Of a stretch of DNA of 64,000 nucleotides, positions 1-11,397 are shown one piece after another (the first letter of the stretch is position 1; each line of letters starts with the position of its first letter). Source of the stretch: Syngnathus acus (taxonomy: Eukaryota > Chordata > Actinopteri > Syngnathiformes > Syngnathidae); assembly GCF_901709675.1 (NCBI RefSeq), contig NC_051098.1, positions 16,239,464 to 16,303,463 on the forward strand. Direction: 5' to 3'. Made by a program: the position numbers and the translations under genes. The notes below the pieces were generated by a model. That model did not search any database and had not been told where the DNA came from. It was given only the letters and a program-made list of their open reading frames with translations.

Positions 1-916
1 TACAGAAAAGGAAATAAGACAATGAGGTATACCAGTAGAAAAAAATTGGGGTGATTGGTTGTTTTTCAAACATTGATGATTGAGATCCTCAATTAAAGAA
101 TGCTTTGAAAAATATCATTTTATTACCGCTTACTCTTGCTTTGGTTCTGAATGTGTTCTGCTCAAGGCAGGGGCGGATCTATTCTAGAGGGATAAAGGGC
201 TGTGAGCCCCCCTCAAATCAGAAAAAATCCTAACCTATTCCACAAATCTACTCTTTAGATGAATTTGCATGCCAGACGCAGAGTGCTAAACCCACATGAT
301 CTCTTTTTACACATTTACCGCACACACAGTCGATCTAGTCAGTAATCACTGGAGGCCCACGTCCAACCTTTCCACTTCTGATGCATGCGCTGGTGTTAAG
401 CAGAACGGGATATGATTGATGTGACGCGAGAAACTTGTTGGGATGAGGACCTCACTTGTAAAAACGGTAGGATGCAAATTGGGGTCAAACCAAAATACAG
501 TAGCCAAACGCGCATAAGTACAAAAAGGCAGTCAGGTAGCAACCAGGTGTCGGCATTCCGCCACTGAAAGTGGAACGGATCCTTTCAGCGCTCCAAAATC
601 TCAATTCAGGTCAAGTTCAATCCAGTTGCAGCCAGCCGATCTGCACTTTCAGCACCACGGAGAGCACCGCACATCTGAAGCTGCTCACCAATTTTCACAG
701 TTAAGATTTGTCCACCAAGCTGTACTTAGACATGATACGCTTTCAAACGCCATAATCTGTTGAAATCTAAACAAACCATAAACCGGACGGTGATGTCGAC
801 CAAATTGCCCAAAATAGAAAATGCTTAAGCGTAGGGCAAATAGCTCCCACAAAGCAACAGCTTATGATGGGCAAAGCTAATCGCTCTGTCCTGGGCTATG
901 AATCCAGGTCAGTGAG

Positions 917-953
<37 letters not shown>

Positions 954-3900
954 GCACACTCACACGGAAAGGGAGGGAGACCGCCGCAGATTACGGCCTC
1001 CGGGGAAAGTGCCAACATAACGACAACATAAAGCACGTGTCCCCTCGCAGTAAACTTTGAAAAACATCAAATAAAAACAGAACGGCAAATTAGAGTTTGG
1101 GCACGGCCCGCCATCGCTAGCCACACACATAATAAAAGTACGTCTAAATAAGTCAGCGTCTTAAAGAATAAAACAACTGTAGTATCTGATTGGACGATGA
1201 TTAGGGTTGCTACAAGACATTATTTAACTTCAGTTGTGTTACGGGAATTGGTGTTTGACTTTTATCATTTCTCAATATCTGCATGTGTCGGAAAGTAAAG
1301 TGATTTGATTGGATGAAGTATTCAGGGGCGGGTGAAGTTTTTTTAAACCCTTACTAGCTTGATGAATTTATGACTTAAGTGTCTCAATACTTTTGGTACA
1401 TTTAGCGTAGTTGTCGCTCGGTACAGATAAGGGCAAGAAAGTTAGCATTTTTCAGGATTAAGCTCACATTTTCGAGAATGATCCTAAATACGACAATCGT
1501 TGTAGCGTTTCGCACATGCCCTTTTCTTGCCCCTGAGCCTCCTGAACTGTATTTTGATTGTTTTCTTCAAGCATGGATGCCATGATTGCAATAAAGAAGG
1601 TCAAAGTCATTGGAGGTGAAGTCGCCGCTGGGTGAACCTTTCATACAATTCTTTTATTTCATGCACATTTTTAAACAGTGCGCGCAAATATATTTGCACT
1701 TTCCCTCCACTGTTTTTGCAATGGTTATGAAAATGGGCTATGAATATGTATGCGGGAGGAGCAAGGATTATTATTGCCTTTGGTGAGCTGTTATGCATAA
1801 TGCAGCCTTTTCGGTCTCATCTACATCCATTCACACCAACAGTGAGATTCATCACGTGCATAGAAAAAGTCCCTCCTGCTCACTCACGATTGCCTCCAAC
1901 ATATACACAAAGTACATTTACAACACACCGTGGTAAACAACCCCTGTAAACACTTTGTGCCATGTCAGTCAAATATTAGGCAGCCAGTTCAGCATTTAAA
2001 ATATTCACAACTCCCACTTCAAAAGAATGGTTTCTGCCGCTGAACTGATTGTCGGATTTGTACAAGCGCTATATTCTTTTTTACTATTATTATTATTCCC
2101 CGAGAGCTCTGTCAGAGACGTGGTCATAAATCGCTTCCCGGTGAGCGGAACAGGAAAACACAAAGAGGTGGCGTGATTGTTTGATGTTTGTCAAGATGTG
2201 TCAACCTCTCAAGGAGAGCGATGTGTTTCGCTGGCTGGCTGCCTTGAGCAATATAGCATCACATATACATATATATATACACACAAATAAATTCAATTTT
2301 AATTAGCAGCAGGTATAAGAGTAGCAGAAACAGCTCTTGGCCAAACGTGCTTCCGCTATGTCAAGACGCTCGCGTGCTACTAGCGCACCGTATTTAAAGA
2401 GCATGACCACTCCCACAGCGGCGCAGCCCTCCGACATCATGTCTCGGTCGCCTCTGTGGAGAATTACACGATGAAAATAGAGCCTGATATGTCGGCAATC
2501 GTTTTTGTTTGTGGCATTTCAAGATATTTAAAGATGTCAAATCAGCCACCGTAATTGGGCTCATTGCAAGCGAGTACTAAATTCACCAAATCAGCTGATT
2601 GTTTGTTGACTGAAGTCAAACAGCTCATGCGGAATGGTCATCGTGCTCATTTGCTTTCAAGACAAAATGTTCAGACTGAGTTATGAGACGGGTTGGCGCG
2701 GTCAGCTGGACAAGTGTGTGCGTCTTCCAGCACCATTCAGCTGCCAAACGCAGCGCGCCAACACTTGACCAAGAAAGCAGAAACGACTGAGTGACGAGTT
2801 AACCTGAGAGTGACACGTCCACATCGGAGCTGCTCCTTTTTTTTCCCCCTCTCTTTCTTTCTCTGAGTGGAAGCTGACAGCTGCAGCAGCACGAGCTATA
2901 CAAAGGGCCTTTGTCATGTCATGTTCTCGTATGACATCGTGCGTAATTCATCAATCCACTAATAAACTTGATTTTATTACGCTAAAAAGTAGTTCTAGGG
3001 AGAAGCCACGTCGAAGCGTTTGTCGTCAAATACAGCCTCCAAACCACGAGTCGTGACTCATCTGGCAATTAAGTGTTTTCAAACTCTGCATGTGAACACG
3101 CATGCGTGGAAAACACCGCTGGTTCACTTTGAATCAACTTGCACGGATAGGAAGGGAATGAGGATGCGTGCATTTTAATGAGATGGGCGATGAGACATTG
3201 CAGCAGGAGATAGAAACAATCGCGCAAATAATGTAGGATAAAATATAGTTTACGAAATGCACAAAATTAGTCACTACATTATCAGATAGTGAGTAGTCGT
3301 ACACAATTAAGGCCTATTGAGTGAAACTGGATAGAACTGGAATGGTGTCGATTGATGAAATAATTATGGCAAAGAGAAGCCCCACTCCACACACACACTC
3401 ACACACCTCTCGTCACAGCAGGCCATTTTTATTCCAAATTGTTGTTCTTACAAGCCGCCTGAGAGTCGACAGCGAAAAATATTTTATTCAAAGTGCACTT
3501 TAACACGTCTTAAATATATGTGTATATATATATGTAAAAAAAACAAGGCAAGTGTGGCCTGCCAGGCCCGAACGCATTCAACGCCCCTAAATGCCTAAAA
3601 TATCATTTTTCCTCAAACGTGCACAGACGCAGGTGTGCTGAAAATAAACAAATGAATTTGCATGCTTTTCAAAAATGAACAATGAAGAGACAGACAAGCA
3701 AAAAAACTGTGTGCCATTCTCTAGGCGCGGCCCAGCACCAAAAAAAAAATACGCAGTACTGATGCATGCATCTGCCTTTGCTTCTCGTGAGATGAAGTTA
3801 ATCAAACAGAAATCACGCGCGCACACAATGCCCCTGATAGTGGAATCGTGCAAAAGGGAGTGGAGCAAGGCGTTGGAAAAAGAAAAAAACAACATGGAAG

Positions 3901-5269
3901 TTTGTTTCCCATTGCGTTATCTCCATCTCTCCCATCTCAGGCACTCTTTCCGCTTCAGTGGCTGTTTGACGCCCCCGGCCTTGCTCCGCACACACACACA
4001 CACACACGATGTACATCTCAACCAGTCACGGGACAGGGCTGATGTGTATGATCCAAACACACCTTTTAATCCAATAAAAAGAAACAAACAACACTGTAGC
4101 CTGTGTGACAGAGGGCACTGCCAAGGCCATATGAGGACCTCAACCACAAAACACGCATTCTACACCCGCTTTTCCTTGGACTGCAAAAACAAATCTGACC
4201 CCCCTCCACACACACACACACACACTATAATGTCATTTGAAATTCAGTGCATTTAAATACGAGCCGTGCGCAAAAACAAAGTGTATAAATTTACGGGTGG
4301 TTCTTTTCTTGCCAAGAGCTTACACGCCTCAGGGGCCTACACGATCACGTAAAAAAAAAAAAAAAACATTTTGGATTTTCAATACGAGCAAGAAGCATGA
4401 AGCTCCCTTCTGCAGCATTTAAAGCGAAGCCAATCAGTGGAATCTGGAGCCACAGAAAATGGAGGATGAATAATTAGTGCAGGGCAGATAACGACTGCAT
4501 CTGCATGCGCTCACTCCTGTTTGCTTGTGAATCAATAAAAAAAAACGATGTTAACAAAGCTTTGTCTCACATTGAGCATGTTTTCTCCGACAATTAATGA
4601 ATTCTCTTGCGGAATCACTTCACACATCTCCCATCAAAACGCAATGACCCCTACGCTGTTGCTGCATGGACGCGCACACAATCATGGCTTTTACGCACCG
4701 TTTGCCAAAAAAAAAAAAATCCCAAAAAACACCTCTCCAGGAGCGCCCCCAACTTTTTCACCCACTCTTCCCCCAAGTGATAAGATTTACTCTAAAGGTG
4801 TATAAACATCTTGCTGTTCTGCTTCTCACGCGTAAACATGCACAAAAGGCTGAGGGTGGCCAATCAACCCGTGCGCCATCCTCGGGTGATCTTTATCAGC
4901 CTACCCCCGCTTATTCACCGCCTCCATATTCACATTAAACAGGCAACAAAAAATGCAAATGCTCGTTGTCTTTTGCCACCCAAATGAACGAGATGCGCTT
5001 TGTATTTGCGCCATTTGGTCATTTTACGCACTCCACCAAACGCAGTGCGTATTGATTGGAGTGTTTTTAACTTCCCTTCACCGTCTTGATCAATATCACA
5101 CACAAAAAAAAAACTAAAAGAGTCACCCATGCGATAAAACATCAAGAAAGTTAGCAGTCAATCTCCCAAAATAGGTGTTTTGTAGTGCGCTCGGATAACT
5201 TCAACGTGATGAGTGAAGCGTACAGACAAACACTTGGAGAGACACAATCAATCCATTTCCATGGCCTAC
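1..5269 (-). other. Probable first intron of dscaml1; no coding exon seen
   Basis: I find no exon with homology in this stretch on either strand. The open frames here are short, low in complexity and not bounded by convincing splice sites. The sequence is AT-rich with a (CA)n run at 919-948, CA runs near 3,990-4,010 and 4,206-4,226, and many poly-A/T tracts. Its assignment as intron rests only on the minus-strand signal-peptide exon that ends in a splice donor at 5,269/5,268, so downstream exons must lie left of the window. Confidence 0.55.
919..948. repeat. (CA)n microsatellite
   Basis: About 15 uninterrupted CA units followed by imperfect CGCA units. It lies in the presumed dscaml1 intron. 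Confidence 0.95.
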
Positions 5270-5312
5270 CTTCTTGCAAAGAATACAGCAGAAGTAAAGT
5301 TACAAGCCACAT
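5270..5312 (-). CDS. dscaml1: dscaml1 exon 1 (signal peptide), partial gene
   Basis: Read on the minus strand, the start codon at 5312-5310 opens a 14-codon segment, MWLVTLLLLYSLQE, that ends one base into the next codon at a GTAGGC donor (5269-5268). This is a typical cleavable signal peptide. It closely resembles the start I remember for human DSCAML1 (MWLVTFLLLLDSLHK). DSCAML1 is a neuronal immunoglobulin/fibronectin-III cell-adhesion receptor acting in self-avoidance and synaptic targeting, with the signal peptide alone in its first coding exon. The two genes upstream on the same strand are FXYD genes, which is also the human order. A 43-nt exon is weak evidence alone; the signal-peptide match plus synteny makes it likely. 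All remaining exons would lie beyond the left edge. Confidence 0.72.
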
Positions 5313-5700
5313 GCCATTCAAAGCAGTTATAGTTCACAGGAATGTGGTGCAGCTCCCCTCCAAAAGAAGAGCGCACGGCGCAGCGGGTGTGCCAGGCAAG
5401 CGAGGCGAGGCTCCGTGCTGGACTGGACTGGTTTCTTGGCTTGATGCTTCCCCCGGCAGATCTCTCCAGCCCTGGTCCCGCACACTCTCCGGCGCCGCCA
5501 AGCCAACCGCGGAGAAAGTACCGCCTCTGCTGCCTGTTCTCCCCTCCCCTTACCGGGACGGAGCACGGTCGCCCCACCCCCGGTGTCCTAATCAAGACGT
5601 GGCGAACCAGACGCGCGCATCGCGGATGGAACGCAAACGCACGGAAAGCTGCCTTGCGCGCACTTGACGCACGCCATTGAAATGTCAGCTCGACCATTCA
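5313..5700 (-). promoter_or_regulatory. CpG-rich promoter / 5' UTR of the dscaml1 candidate
   Basis: A block of about 350 bp is far richer in CpG and G+C than the surrounding AT-rich DNA and sits directly upstream of the minus-strand signal-peptide exon. Open frames run through it on both strands, as expected of a GC-rich island with few stop codons. No TATA box is evident, so a dispersed CpG-island promoter is likely. The exact transcription start cannot be seen. Confidence 0.5.
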
Positions 5701-8700
5701 TTTGGAAGTTTGTTGATGTCTGTTTCCAAATAATCACATGCCGACTTTTACTGAGCGCTGGAGTGTGCGCAATGCAATCCAGGATCCATATTGGAACCCG
5801 ATCCAGGACAGGTAGGCGACAGTTTTGCGCTTACGTGAGCAGGTTTTCGAAAACGAGCTCACCTGTGCTGGGACATTGTGATTTACTAGGGCTGTTTACG
5901 AAGCAATCATTTAACCTGCAGAGATTTATATTCATAATGTATCTGTTGGAAAATCATCCACATGATCATTTTCACTTTTACATGGATATATTCAATCAAC
6001 CCAAAATACATTGCAAACCAAAGTTTGATCCAATTGATTCAAGTGGCTGGTCGGTTCCTATTGTCATTCATCTGCATCCACTTTGCTTGGTCAAAAGCAA
6101 ATTTGGATTTATTGGATCAATTTGACCCAACTTTATTTATCTTTTAACAAAACAAACCATCTACTTCTTTATATCAAACAACCAAAACAAACGTGACCGT
6201 TGCCTCAAAGTTGAAATGTGATATTTGAGATGCACCAACCCACACAAACGCACGTGGACACACTAAACAAAACTATGGAAGAGAGCTGAGTTGAGCTCCG
6301 GCTTCTCTCACTCCCACTGAAGAGCCGCTCTAGTGTGGCAGCCTCCACTCTCCATTACGTAACAGGTGGAACACCCACGCACCGTCGCCGTCCAACACAG
6401 CCAATGTAATCAAGGTGAGTAATAGGATCAACAGCGCCTCTGCTGGTTGCAACTAGTAGTGCGCTCTATTTGACTTCTGGGTTGTTGGGGTTCATGAGGT
6501 TAAGACAAAAATATTCCAACGCAACACTTTGAGCTGGAATTGTGTGGCCAGAGCTGCAAGAGGTCAAAGCGCTGAAGTGAGCGGGCCTGACAGCACCAAG
6601 CAGGTTGGATCCTCTCCGTCTGACAGAGATCTTCATAGGAGCTGACATGGGGCCTGTGAAAAGGCAAGTGGCTCTAGAAAGTGTCACAGACGAGCCGTGG
6701 CCGTTTACTGGGAGTGAAAAACAAAAAAGAATCTCCATCAGTGGCGCCATCGCTGGTTGCCTGGAGATAGGGATGCAGATAAAAAGGGAGGGGAGGGGAG
6801 AGAAGGGGGGGATGTTTTTGAAGACGCGAGCGTGATGAGACAAGTTATTGTGGATGCTAACGTTCAGACAATCAGTGCTTCCCCTCAGGCCCCAACAACA
6901 CGCTAGGATCATATTAGCGCTAATGTCGCCGGCGATCATGCGCACGCCACCTACCGACAACGCAACAAGGTCGGAATTGGGCCAACGACCACGACCATGT
7001 GATGCTTTAAAATGAGTCAGTGAGCCGCTAAGCTAGCCTTTGTGTCCCTAAGGTACAAAAAAATGATCTTCGGAGCAAACGTGCATGGCGGCGCCTTCCA
7101 ACGAGGCTCCACATTAGGCAAATATGAACGGCACACGCTTTGCTGCAGCACATTAACGGGCGGCGGGCGGGCGGGCGGGCGGGCGGCGAAGCTTGAAGCG
7201 AGCGTGCGTGATGCTTGCGGCGTATGCCTGAGTGTGTAAGGCACACGGGAAAGGCGTGTTAATTCATTCAAATGAGCTAGGGTGCATCACATAAAGCATC
7301 CTCTCATGCGCTGTGGGAGAGAGCTCAGAGAGGGGAAGACATTTAGGGGGGTAGAGAAAAAAAAAAAAATGGAGACGAAGGAACGACAGGAATCGGAGAC
7401 GGGGAGAACGCCCGCCCACACGTGTGCAGACACAAAAACCATGTGCCAGGGTAATACCGACGCTTCCAAGATGGCTGCTGGCACGGAGGCGTTGCTGTGT
7501 GGGACTAACCCGCTGCTCTCGCCCCTTAGTGACACACAAACACACTTTTGCACACGCCTTCGAGCAAAAACGCACACTAACTGGCAAAATTCATGAATTA
7601 CACTCAATCGGAGGAAAAATGAAAACACCACAGATATTTACTTATTGATTTGTATAAGCTTGACAGGTTCAATGTTTGAGAATTGAGAACAAAGCGTGTA
7701 ACTGTCGATTAGCACTTTGATAACTGGATGATTTGAGGATCATAAAATTGATCAATCTATCTCAACCAACGACTACCTTTTGAAAAAAAAGTCCGTTTTC
7801 TCAAACATTCTATATTTTTTTTATCAGTCGGACATTGGTGGAAAATTCTTATCTCGCTAATGTACTGTTAGTAAAAACAAACGATGAAAAACATTATGGC
7901 AATATGCCATTTAAGAAACATTGATGAAAAAAAAAAAAGAATGCTGCATTTAGTCAATTTGATTTCATCAAGCAGCTGGAAGAAATAAAATCATCCAACC
8001 CCAGATATGGTTTTTAAGTCAACTCTACTTCTAGAGGACTCGTGCCATTTGAACCTGAATGTTTATATGCTCACAATCAACCGTCATGGACAGCTACAGA
8101 CGACAGTTAATTTGGAAACTACCAGGTGTGTGTGAGAAGAGAAAACCTCGCGGAGCTTGGCTGAGGGCAAAGCTGCTATCCTCAGCCGCGCTTCTCTGAT
8201 CTTATCGCTTTCCCACGCTTTGCCGCGCCTTACTGGCTGACCTCCACCAAACACAAACACGAACACAAACAACACAACGGCAACAGTTGATCGCTGCATT
8301 CGTTGTCCTATTTGAATTAGTCTACACACCCCTAGGCGCCACATTATTGCAATTCAAAACGTTTTGACCAATACTTTTGAAACAGAGTAAAAAAAAAAAA
8401 AAAGAGAGAATGAGGTTGCAGAAGTGTTCACACCCTCTTGCAACTGATGTAGCTGTCAACAAAGTGTCTCTGATTAACCACAAATACATTTCAGTTGTTC
8501 TAGCCTGAACTGCCTATAAGACCTAAGTTCCACCTGAGAACAGCCCTGAAGTGAGTTCAAAGTTCAACTTTGGCTCCATTGGGCAATAACGCATTTTTTC
8601 TTGCGTGTACGGGAGATTTCAAGTGCTGTATACAACTTTTTTTTTTGGGGTGGCACTACTACTACTACATGTAAAGACATGATTGGATTGATATCTCACC

Positions 8701-9832
8701 GAAAAGATTTCAAGTTTGTCATCGTAAGCACATTTCAGGAAAAGAAGAGGTGCCACGGTTGTTTGTTTGTTTGTCTGTGCTGTGCTGTCAGCACGGCTGC
8801 CAGTCTAAACGGCTGTGGGAAGACAAAGCGTTCGGCGCTCTCACACCTGTCCACTCGTGCTCGTGCTTGTGCTTGTGGAGTGATGTTATCTGCAGCTAAA
8901 TGGCTTTTTCGTGCTTACCTCAACTCAAGCCCACATGGAAAGCAGCTGATCCAGCCTCGGGGAACCAACTGGTCAAATCGGAAGGAAAGATCGTCACATT
9001 TAGTCATTTCGTTTTAGAGCACGCATTAATGCAGCTGAGATACCTGTATTGTTTTTCTTTTGGAGTTATCAAGCGGTGCACGCCGTGTTTTTTCAATGTT
9101 TCCCCCGATGACTCGATCGAGTGACATTTGCACCAGTTGGGAAAGGAAAACAGACGTTAGTTGGCAATTTAAACAGAATCGACAATCCGGATGTCTAATC
9201 CTCAAAGCAACTTTTGTGTTGCCCTTACCTGTTGAGGACACAAGAACCCGAAGCCACTTCCCGTTTCTGGCGCTGGTATTAACGCGCCCTCTTGTGGTCA
9301 GCATTGTTACTACATGTAGGTGTGTAAGTGGCAATGCAAAGGTGACCAAACCCGGAACAGGTCCACGAGTGCTGGCCTGCATGTTTTTCATGTTTGCAGA
9401 AACACAAAGTTGAAACCTCAACCATGGAAACAAAGCTTTTTGAAGCCCTTACTAAATGGCACCCCATTTTTATAGTTCAAACATTTAAGAAGAAACACAA
9501 GTGTTTGATTTATTTTATTTTTTTAAAATGATTTGATAATCTTGGCACTCTGTTGACAGTCAGCAGCACACGGCATCTCGTCTTCATGTTTGCATCACTT
9601 CATTCAACGTCGTGTCACTGTCTTGCCTGTCAACAATGAGAATGTGTTATTTGATGAAATGACCCTTTATCCACTTGAATTCAACATGCAAACATTTGCA
9701 TTTTATTTCATAAAGACTTGTTTTCATATCAGTTATTGTGTGGAATGCTGCATCACACCACCTACCGATCAGGTGACTTGGTTAAACAGTGGCGGAACTT
9801 TTTGCCTGGATGAAAAGAAAAACATGCTTGTG
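5701..9832. other. Intergenic region between dscaml1 promoter and FXYD gene; no gene supported
   Basis: No open frame here shows family similarity or coherent splicing. Contents worth naming: a plus-strand exon-like block ending in an AAG/GTGAGT donor near 6,413/6,414, a (GGGC)n tract at 7,158-7,187, several poly-A/T runs, and an AATAAA on the minus strand near 9,701-9,706 that may end the FXYD transcript. The longest ORF (minus, 6,466-6,960) has no recognisable domain and overlaps plus-strand ORFs, so I treat it as chance. Confidence 0.6.
7158..7187. repeat. (GGGC)n G-rich tandem repeat
   Basis: Six or so consecutive GGGC units on the plus strand. G-tracts of this spacing could form a G-quadruplex, which is inference only. 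Confidence 0.85.
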
Positions 9833-10615
9833 TTAAATACCTGGGCATGTTATTTCTCGAATGCTATGAATATTAAAGGTCCTCATTTGGGTCATGGGTG
9901 AGCTGAAATTGAAGCTAGAGTGCTCAATGAACCAACGTGGATGTTTTTAGAATGTGGGATAAAACAGGAGAATGCTACATGCGAATATTTAAAAACAGAA
10001 TCTATATTAAAAATGGCTTACGCTTTCCACAACACACAAATGAGTTTTATTTTTTTCCCTGACAAGTGATAGTTTTGGAGATGTGAGGAATCGACCTGAC
10101 CCCAGTCATATCAAGTGTATAGAAATAAATCAAATGACTTACCTGTCAGCAAAAGGATTGAAAGTAGTACAATAACTCCGGCAATGGACAGGCCGACGAC
10201 ACGGAGTGTGTAATAGTCTGCAAATGAAAGTAGGACAGTGTCAACATGAGGTTTAGAAAATTCCAGAGAAATGACACAAATGTCTCTCACTTACCATAAA
10301 CAAAGTCTGCATCTGGGTCAATTTCGGCACCTGTGGAGCAGGACATTGAAAAAAACGCCATTGAGCTATCATCAACACATTATAGATTATAGATATAGAA
10401 ATAAATATAGGCAGACTTTCAAGCTCAAACTACGCCAGCCAATGACGAGTGTGCCACCCGATTCCCCCGCCCCCATTTATTTTTCCTTTTTCTTTAAATC
10501 AGTGGCCGTTGCGTGACCTACCTTGAGGCGGCGGCATGTTGCGTTTTTGTGTGGAGTTCTCCAAACTGTAGACACAAACAACGCAGACATTCAGTAGCAG
10601 CAGTCGGTGATCCAT
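9833..10615 (-). CDS. FXYD-family Na,K-ATPase regulator (FXYD2-position gene)
   Basis: FXYD proteins are small single-pass membrane subunits that tune Na,K-ATPase kinetics. Minus-strand coding exons: 10615-10522, 10330-10295, 10217-10143, 10058-10022 and, tentatively, 9902-9833, about 103 aa in all. The first exon encodes a hydrophobic signal-like start (MDHRLLLLNVCVVCVYS). The core F-V-Y-D motif is split between exons 2 and 3 and is followed by YYTLRVVGL and a membrane helix ending ILLLTGKKIK, where the usual R/K-rich segment begins. The proline normally two residues before the tyrosine pattern (PFxYD) is replaced by aspartate-phenylalanine. Exon lengths 36, 75 and 37 nt with identical phases match those of the neighbouring fxyd6 exactly, supporting a tandem paralogue. 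Position next to dscaml1 suggests fxyd2, but the protein does not clearly show that identity. The last exon was chosen only from an acceptor and frame and could be wrong. Confidence 0.75.
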
Positions 10616-11116
10616 CCACGTTGATTGCAGTTAACCAGTTAAGATTCAAAGACTTGTCTGCTGCTCTGTGAAACGATGATGTGGGTGTGCTTTGAAAGGT
10701 CTTTGCGTAAAGTAATAAAGCTGCCGGCTTGTGAGTGTATTTGCAATGGAGCTGGTTTGGGAAGAAACACTATATTCCGTTGAAATCTGCAACTGGAACT
10801 TTCAAAGGGCTCTTTATGATGTCAAATTCAACCTTTCACACATATTAAGAGCAAGTCTACGGATGTCAAATTATTAACTAGACTCATCCAAATGATCCCT
10901 TTGAAGCTGCTGTGAGTTGTGCTCCTTCTCCTTGAGGGCATTCTAAAAAGTTATTCATTCATAAGGCATTGCCGCAATGTCGGATAACCTTGAACCTTGC
11001 TCAATCGGACGGCTGAGGAACTGAGCTAAAAGACGGTTGGAGAGATATTCCAAAGAAAAATGAGCATTCATTTGATTTATTTGTTTCTTAATGAAAAGAC
11101 AGAATTGTTGCAGGTG

Positions 11117-11172
11117 ACTGGACAAGAAGTTCGGGGTACACCCCAAATTGGTCGCCAGTCAATTGCAGAAGA
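11117..11172. repeat. Relic of a teleost interspersed repeat
   Basis: The complement of this stretch has the phrase GACTGGCGACCAATTTGGGG followed by a GTGTACCCC segment. I remember this signature as a very common interspersed-repeat tail in fish genomes. It is degenerate and short here. The family (LINE or SINE) is not assigned. Confidence 0.45.
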
Positions 11173-11276
11173 CATATTTGGGTTGATATTAGCAACATAT
11201 GACCAACTTGACATTTACAAGCAGTCATATGCTCATTTGCCTTTCATTTTTGAAATACAAGGAGAGAAAAACTCAC

Positions 11277-11366
11277 CTGTTCTGCAAGTGTCCTTTGCTC
11301 AGGTATGTGTTGGTCAGTGTGGACCTGGTGCAGCCCACCCCCGAACCACACACAAGTATCTTCCAC
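11277..11366 (-). other. Probable 5' UTR exon of the FXYD gene
   Basis: On the minus strand a TATA box lies about 30 bp upstream of 11,366 and a consensus donor (CAG/GTGAGT) follows 11,277. The next exon would start at 10,665 after a TTTCACAG acceptor, 50 nt before the start codon. This mirrors fxyd6, which also has a noncoding first exon. The segment includes no long open frame. Confidence 0.5.
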
Positions 11367-11388
11367 GCCTACAGCGGCTCAACCGATA

Positions 11389-11396
11389 TATTTATA
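11389..11396 (-). promoter_or_regulatory. TATA box (TATAAATA) of the FXYD gene
   Basis: A perfect TATAAATA in minus orientation, preceded by CCC. It is correctly spaced from a candidate transcription start near 11,366 and a 5' UTR exon with a consensus donor at 11,276. Confidence 0.55.
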
Positions 11397-11397
11397 G

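Noticed and set aside
3675-4256. 193-aa plus-strand ORF in the left 5 kb
   Set aside because: It contains CA-repeat-encoded histidine/threonine runs and poly-lysine from A-tracts and has no recognisable domain; typical of chance ORFs through microsatellites.
6466-6960. 164-aa minus-strand ORF in the dscaml1-FXYD gap
   Set aside because: No family likeness, mixed composition, overlapped by another ORF on the opposite strand, and no splice or promoter signals consistent with a gene.
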